From assembly GCA_018816865.1 (NCBI GenBank), contig JAHIUW010000005.1, forward strand, positions 1 to 64,000: DNA of 64,000 nucleotides. The letters are read 5' to 3'. Origin of the DNA: Pseudomonadota bacterium (lineage in GTDB: Bacteria > Desulfobacterota > Desulfovibrionia > Desulfovibrionales > Desulfovibrionaceae). Made by a program: the position numbers and the translations under genes. Shown piece after piece: positions 61,027 through 64,000 of the stretch (positions are counted from its first letter, which is position 1; the number at the start of each line of letters is the position of its first letter). The notes beneath the pieces were generated by a model, which saw nothing but the letters and a program-made list of their open reading frames with translations, was not told the origin of the DNA and did not search any database.

Positions 61027-63203
61027 AGCGTATCTCCTTGTCCTTGCAGGCTAGGTCTTGGACGGGACACCAGTTTGTCTTTGGCCGCCCTGGGGCGCTG
61101 CCCCAGCCAGATCAGGCCCCATAGGGCAAGGCCGATGAGGTAGCTCAGATAGCGCAGATCATGCGGCAAGCCGATGTACTCGGCCACGTATTGCGGTTGC
61201 ATCATGATATAGGTCACGCAGAGCAGCAGCGGGATCTCCCAGAACTTGTTGCGGGTGATGAACCAGCCTTGCGTGGCCGAGGCAAAGGCGAAGTTGCCCA
61301 CACAGGCCATGGCGAAGATCAGCAGGCCCTGGGTCCAGCTGGTGACGCCAAACAGGATCAACTCCGTATTGAAGACGAACATGAACGGCAGGATGGCTGT
61401 GCGGATGTCGTACATGAAACCCTGCAGACCCGTTTTTATTGGGTCTGCCTCGGCGATGGCTGCCGCGGCATAGGCCGCCAAGCCCACTGGAGGGGTGTCG
61501 TCCGCCAGGATGCCGAAGTAGAAGCAGAACAGGTGTGCGGACATGAGCGGCACGATGAAGTTGTGCAGCCCGCCGATGTGCACGATGGCCGGGGCCGTGA
61601 GCGATGCCATGACGATGTAGGTCGCCGTGGTGGGCAGGCCCATGCCGATCAACAGGCTGGCAAACGCCGTGATGACCAGCATCAGGAAGATGTTGCCGCC
61701 GGACAGCACGTCGATGACCTGGGTGATCAGGCCGCCGAGGCCCAGGGCCACGATGCCGACGATGATGCCGGCCGCAGCCGTGGCCATGGCCACGCCAGCC
61801 ATGTTGCGCGCACCGTCGGCCAGGGAGACGATCAGTTCCTTGCAGCCTAGGACGAACGGTTCCTTGAGGGCTTTCAGGGCAATGCCGGATTCGCCCTGTC
61901 TGATGCACTTGCTGATGGTCAGGATCGGATGCTGTACCAGCATGATCACCGAGAGCACCATGATGGCGCGGAAGGCGGCCAGTTCAGGGCTGTGGCGGGT
62001 TACGATGAGTTCCCACAGCAGCATGGCCAGGGGCAGCAGGAAGTGCAGGCCGGAGAGAAGGGTGGGGAAGAACTTGGGCAGTTCCTTGCGGGGGATGCCC
62101 TCCAGGCCCAGTTTGCAGGCCTCGATGTGCGAGATGTAGATCAGCGCCGCGTAGGAGACAAAGGCCGGAATCGCGGCGGCCTTGACCACCTCGATGTAGG
62201 GCACGTTGACGTATTCGGCGATGATGAACGCGGCCGCCCCCATGATGGGCGGTGCCAACTGGCCGTCGGTGGACGCGGCCACTTCGATGGCACCCGCCTT
62301 GGTGGCGGGGTAGCCGACCTTTTTCATCAGCGGGATGGTGAAGGTTCCGGTGGTCACGATGTTGGCGATGGACGAACCGGAGACCATGCCGGTCAGGCCC
62401 GAGCCCAGGATGGCGGCCTTGGCCGGGCCGCCTTTGAAGCTGCCCAGCAGACACAGGGCGATGCGGATGAAGAAGTTGCCCGCTCCGGCCTTCTCCAGCA
62501 TCGTGCCGAAGAGCACGAAGAGGAAGACGATGGTTGCCGACACGTCCAGCGGGATGCCGTAGATGCCCTCGGTGGACATGGTTATCTGGCCCACGAAGCG
62601 GTTCAGGGAGACGGCCTTCTGCATCAGGACATCGGGCATGAAGTCCATTTCGGAGCAGAAGCTGTAGACCACGAACATCAGGGCGATGAGGGGCAGCGCG
62701 GGACCAATGACCCGGCGCGTGGCCTCCAGCAGCAGCAGCACGAGCATCAACCCCATCACCAGATCCCGGGTGGTTGGATTGCCGTAGCGCATGGAGATGC
62801 CGTAGTAGTCGAGGAAGATGTAGAGTGACGTGAGGGCGCCAAGGATTCCCAGGATATAATCTAGGATGGTCACCCGGTGCATGGCCAGGAAAAACCTCAG
62901 GTCAGGTCTCCAGGTCGGGGTGAATTTGAACATCGGGATGTTCAGGAAGATGAGGACCATGCCGAAAGCCAGGTGGATGGCGCGGATGAAGACGGTGTCG
63001 AGCAGCAGCCAGCTTGCGATGGAGAGCTGGAACAGGGACCAGGTGATGGCCACCACCATGGTCAGGCTGGCAGTGATGCCTGTCGCCTCACCCTGAAGTC
63101 CGTGCTCGGCTTCGGCCAACTCCTTGGCATACTCGACGCCCTTGATGTTGTTGTCTTCGTATGGGGCTTTCGGGTCCTTGGAGGATTTCTTAACCTTTTC
63201 CAT
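61017..63203 (-). CDS. TRAP transporter fused permease (4TM/12TM)
   Basis: A 728-aa inner-membrane protein: the small (DctQ-like) and large (DctM-like) TRAP permeases in one chain, as in TAXI-type TRAP systems. Recognised by the many helices and by conserved loops: GSFKGGPAKAAILGSGLTGMVSGSSIANIVTTG (read in parts), GQLAPPIMGAAAFIIAEY and IGMGLPTTATYIVMASLTAP. It uses an ion gradient to import the ligand delivered by the TAXI binding protein encoded upstream. Confidence 0.93.
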   Translation of the reverse strand: MEKVKKSSKDPKAPYEDNNIKGVEYAKELAEAEHGLQGEATGITASLTMVVAITWSLFQLSIASWLLLDTVFIRAIHLAFGMVLIFLNIPMFKFTPTWRPDLRFFLAMHRVTILDYILGILGALTSLYIFLDYYGISMRYGNPTTRDLVMGLMLVLLLLEATRRVIGPALPLIALMFVVYSFCSEMDFMPDVLMQKAVSLNRFVGQITMSTEGIYGIPLDVSATIVFLFVLFGTMLEKAGAGNFFIRIALCLLGSFKGGPAKAAILGSGLTGMVSGSSIANIVTTGTFTIPLMKKVGYPATKAGAIEVAASTDGQLAPPIMGAAAFIIAEYVNVPYIEVVKAAAIPAFVSYAALIYISHIEACKLGLEGIPRKELPKFFPTLLSGLHFLLPLAMLLWELIVTRHSPELAAFRAIMVLSVIMLVQHPILTISKCIRQGESGIALKALKEPFVLGCKELIVSLADGARNMAGVAMATAAAGIIVGIVALGLGGLITQVIDVLSGGNIFLMLVITAFASLLIGMGLPTTATYIVMASLTAPAIVHIGGLHNFIVPLMSAHLFCFYFGILADDTPPVGLAAYAAAAIAEADPIKTGLQGFMYDIRTAILPFMFVFNTELILFGVTSWTQGLLIFAMACVGNFAFASATQGWFITRNKFWEIPLLLCVTYIMMQPQYVAEYIGLPHDLRYLSYLIGLALWGLIWLGQRPRAAKDKLVSRPRPSLQGQGDTLWQ

Positions 63204-63355
63204 GGGATCTGGACGCTCCGGATAATAGTGTCGCCTGTGATATCAAACTTGCTGTGTCGCTTCGCATGATTCCAAAATTGCCGTGGCGCTTGGCATCTGG
63301 GCATGCGTCGCTTCTTGAGAGATGCGCGGCCTAGGGGCGCGCGAAATTTTTGGAT

Positions 63356-63381
63356 GCGGCCGGACCCGTAGGCCCGGCCGC
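63356..63381 (-). terminator. Hairpin between the TAXI gene and the TRAP permease
   Basis: GCGGCCGG with CCGGCCGC (plus an inner pairing around CGTA), 8 nt after the binding-protein stop. No T run follows. This fits a stabilising or attenuating hairpin that makes binding protein exceed permease. Confidence 0.6.
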
Positions 63382-63389
63382 AAAGCAAG

Positions 63390-64000
63390 CTACATCAGGC
63401 CAGCTTCCTTGAAGTACTTCATGGCGCCGGGGTGGATGGGCGCGGACAAACCTTCGAGCATGTGTTCCTTGGTCAGCACCGCGTAGGCGGGGTGCAGCTT
63501 CTTGAATGCCTCGAGGTTCTCGAACACTTCCTTGGTGATGGCGTAAACGATTTCGTCGGGAACGTCGGCAGAGGTCACCAGGGTGGCCTTCACGCCGAAG
63601 GTCATGACGTCTTCCTTGTTCACGGCGGAGGGGTAATTGCTCATGGGGACAGCCGCTTTGGCGTAGTAGGGCTTTGCCTTGACGAGCTTGTCCACGCCAG
63701 GCCCGGTAACGGCGACGAAGCGCACCTTGCGCACACCAGCGGTGGCTTCCTTCATGGAACCGTTGGGATGGCCGACGGTGTAGAAGAACGCGTCGATGCG
63801 GCCGTCCTGCAGGAGTCCGGGAGCTTCGGCGGCCTTGATACCTTCGGCCGTGATGTCGGTCTCGAAGTTGATGCCGGCGGCCTCAAGGGCGTCGATGGAG
63901 TTCTGGCGCTGGCCGGAACCGGGGTTGCCGATATTGATGACCTTGCCCTTCACGTCGGCGATGTTAACGATGCCGGCATCTTCAGCGGCGACCAGGGTCA
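63390..64000 (-). CDS. TAXI-family TRAP transporter substrate-binding protein, partial
   Basis: The C-terminal ~203 residues of a periplasmic binding protein; the gene runs off the right edge. TAXI-family features: VKGKVINIGNPGSGQRQN, the FFYTVGHPNGSMKEAT segment, and LHPAYAVLTKEHMLEGLSAPIHPGAMKY at the C-terminus (read in parts). The partner permease lies 186 nt downstream. Ligands of this family include glutamate and 2-oxo acids; the one used here is unknown. Confidence 0.92.
   Translation of the reverse strand, partial: TLVAAEDAGIVNIADVKGKVINIGNPGSGQRQNSIDALEAAGINFETDITAEGIKAAEAPGLLQDGRIDAFFYTVGHPNGSMKEATAGVRKVRFVAVTGPGVDKLVKAKPYYAKAAVPMSNYPSAVNKEDVMTFGVKATLVTSADVPDEIVYAITKEVFENLEAFKKLHPAYAVLTKEHMLEGLSAPIHPGAMKYFKEAGLM

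Overview
The window looks like chromosome from a sulfate-reducing Desulfovibrionales bacterium (Desulfovibrio or Pseudodesulfovibrio type). The main evidence is a four-gene Tmc transmembrane redox complex (tetraheme cytochrome c3, HdrD-like FeS protein, cytochrome b, Trp-rich protein), a DsrE-like protein, anaerobic glycerol-3-phosphate dehydrogenase genes with a probable selenocysteine GlpC, many sensor kinases, and high GC. Assignment is from gene content only. No rRNA or other phylogenetic marker is present.

Region 1 (1-12.8 kb) is the most unusual part. Three proteins made largely of RTX calcium-binding nonapeptide repeats (683, 432 and 455 aa) lie on the minus strand. Divergent from them are two NHLP/NHLM-type ABC exporters, one with an intact C39 peptidase, and near the left edge are a partial HlyD-like adaptor and an ECF sigma factor. 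Each RTX protein carries an N-terminal Nif11-like leader that ends in Gly-Gly at leader residues 73-74, as RiPP precursors do. No RiPP-modifying enzyme is present. I propose a secretion system in which a bacteriocin-type peptidase-exporter processes and exports large RTX proteins, possibly under the ECF sigma factor.

Region 2 (12.8-16.3 kb) is a divergent sensory module: a periplasmic binding protein with a NarX-type histidine kinase on one side, and a LuxR-type response regulator with a 66-aa protein on the other. Region 3 (16.3-25.4 kb) has glpA-glpB followed on the same strand by phnD-phnC-phnE-phnE and a HAD phosphatase. A divergent glpC-like gene is interrupted by an in-frame UGA at a conserved Cys position, followed by a SECIS-like hairpin.

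Region 4 (25.4-29.2 kb) is thiSGHFE behind a TPP riboswitch with its own terminator. Region 5 (29.3-39.5 kb) is mixed: a small c-type cytochrome with an unusual CKCH motif, a UbiD decarboxylase, a DsbA-like lipoprotein, a PAS kinase with clustered cysteines, a polysaccharide deacetylase, a histidine phosphatase, a glycosyltransferase and several unknowns. Region 6 (40.6-44.5 kb) is the tmc operon. Region 7 (44.5-47.4 kb) is MarR, a FadL-like porin, a DsrE-like protein and an unknown.

Region 8 (47.5-50 kb) has tRNA-Val and two identical tRNA-Asp genes, then an unknown secreted or anchored protein flanked by two identical 36-bp terminator copies. Region 9 (50-64 kb) is housekeeping and signalling: an isoprenylcysteine methyltransferase-like protein, a GNAT, an acyl-CoA ligase, an azoreductase, an HD-GYP protein, a phosphoacceptor-only kinase-like protein, methyltransferases, and a TAXI-TRAP transporter that runs off the right edge.
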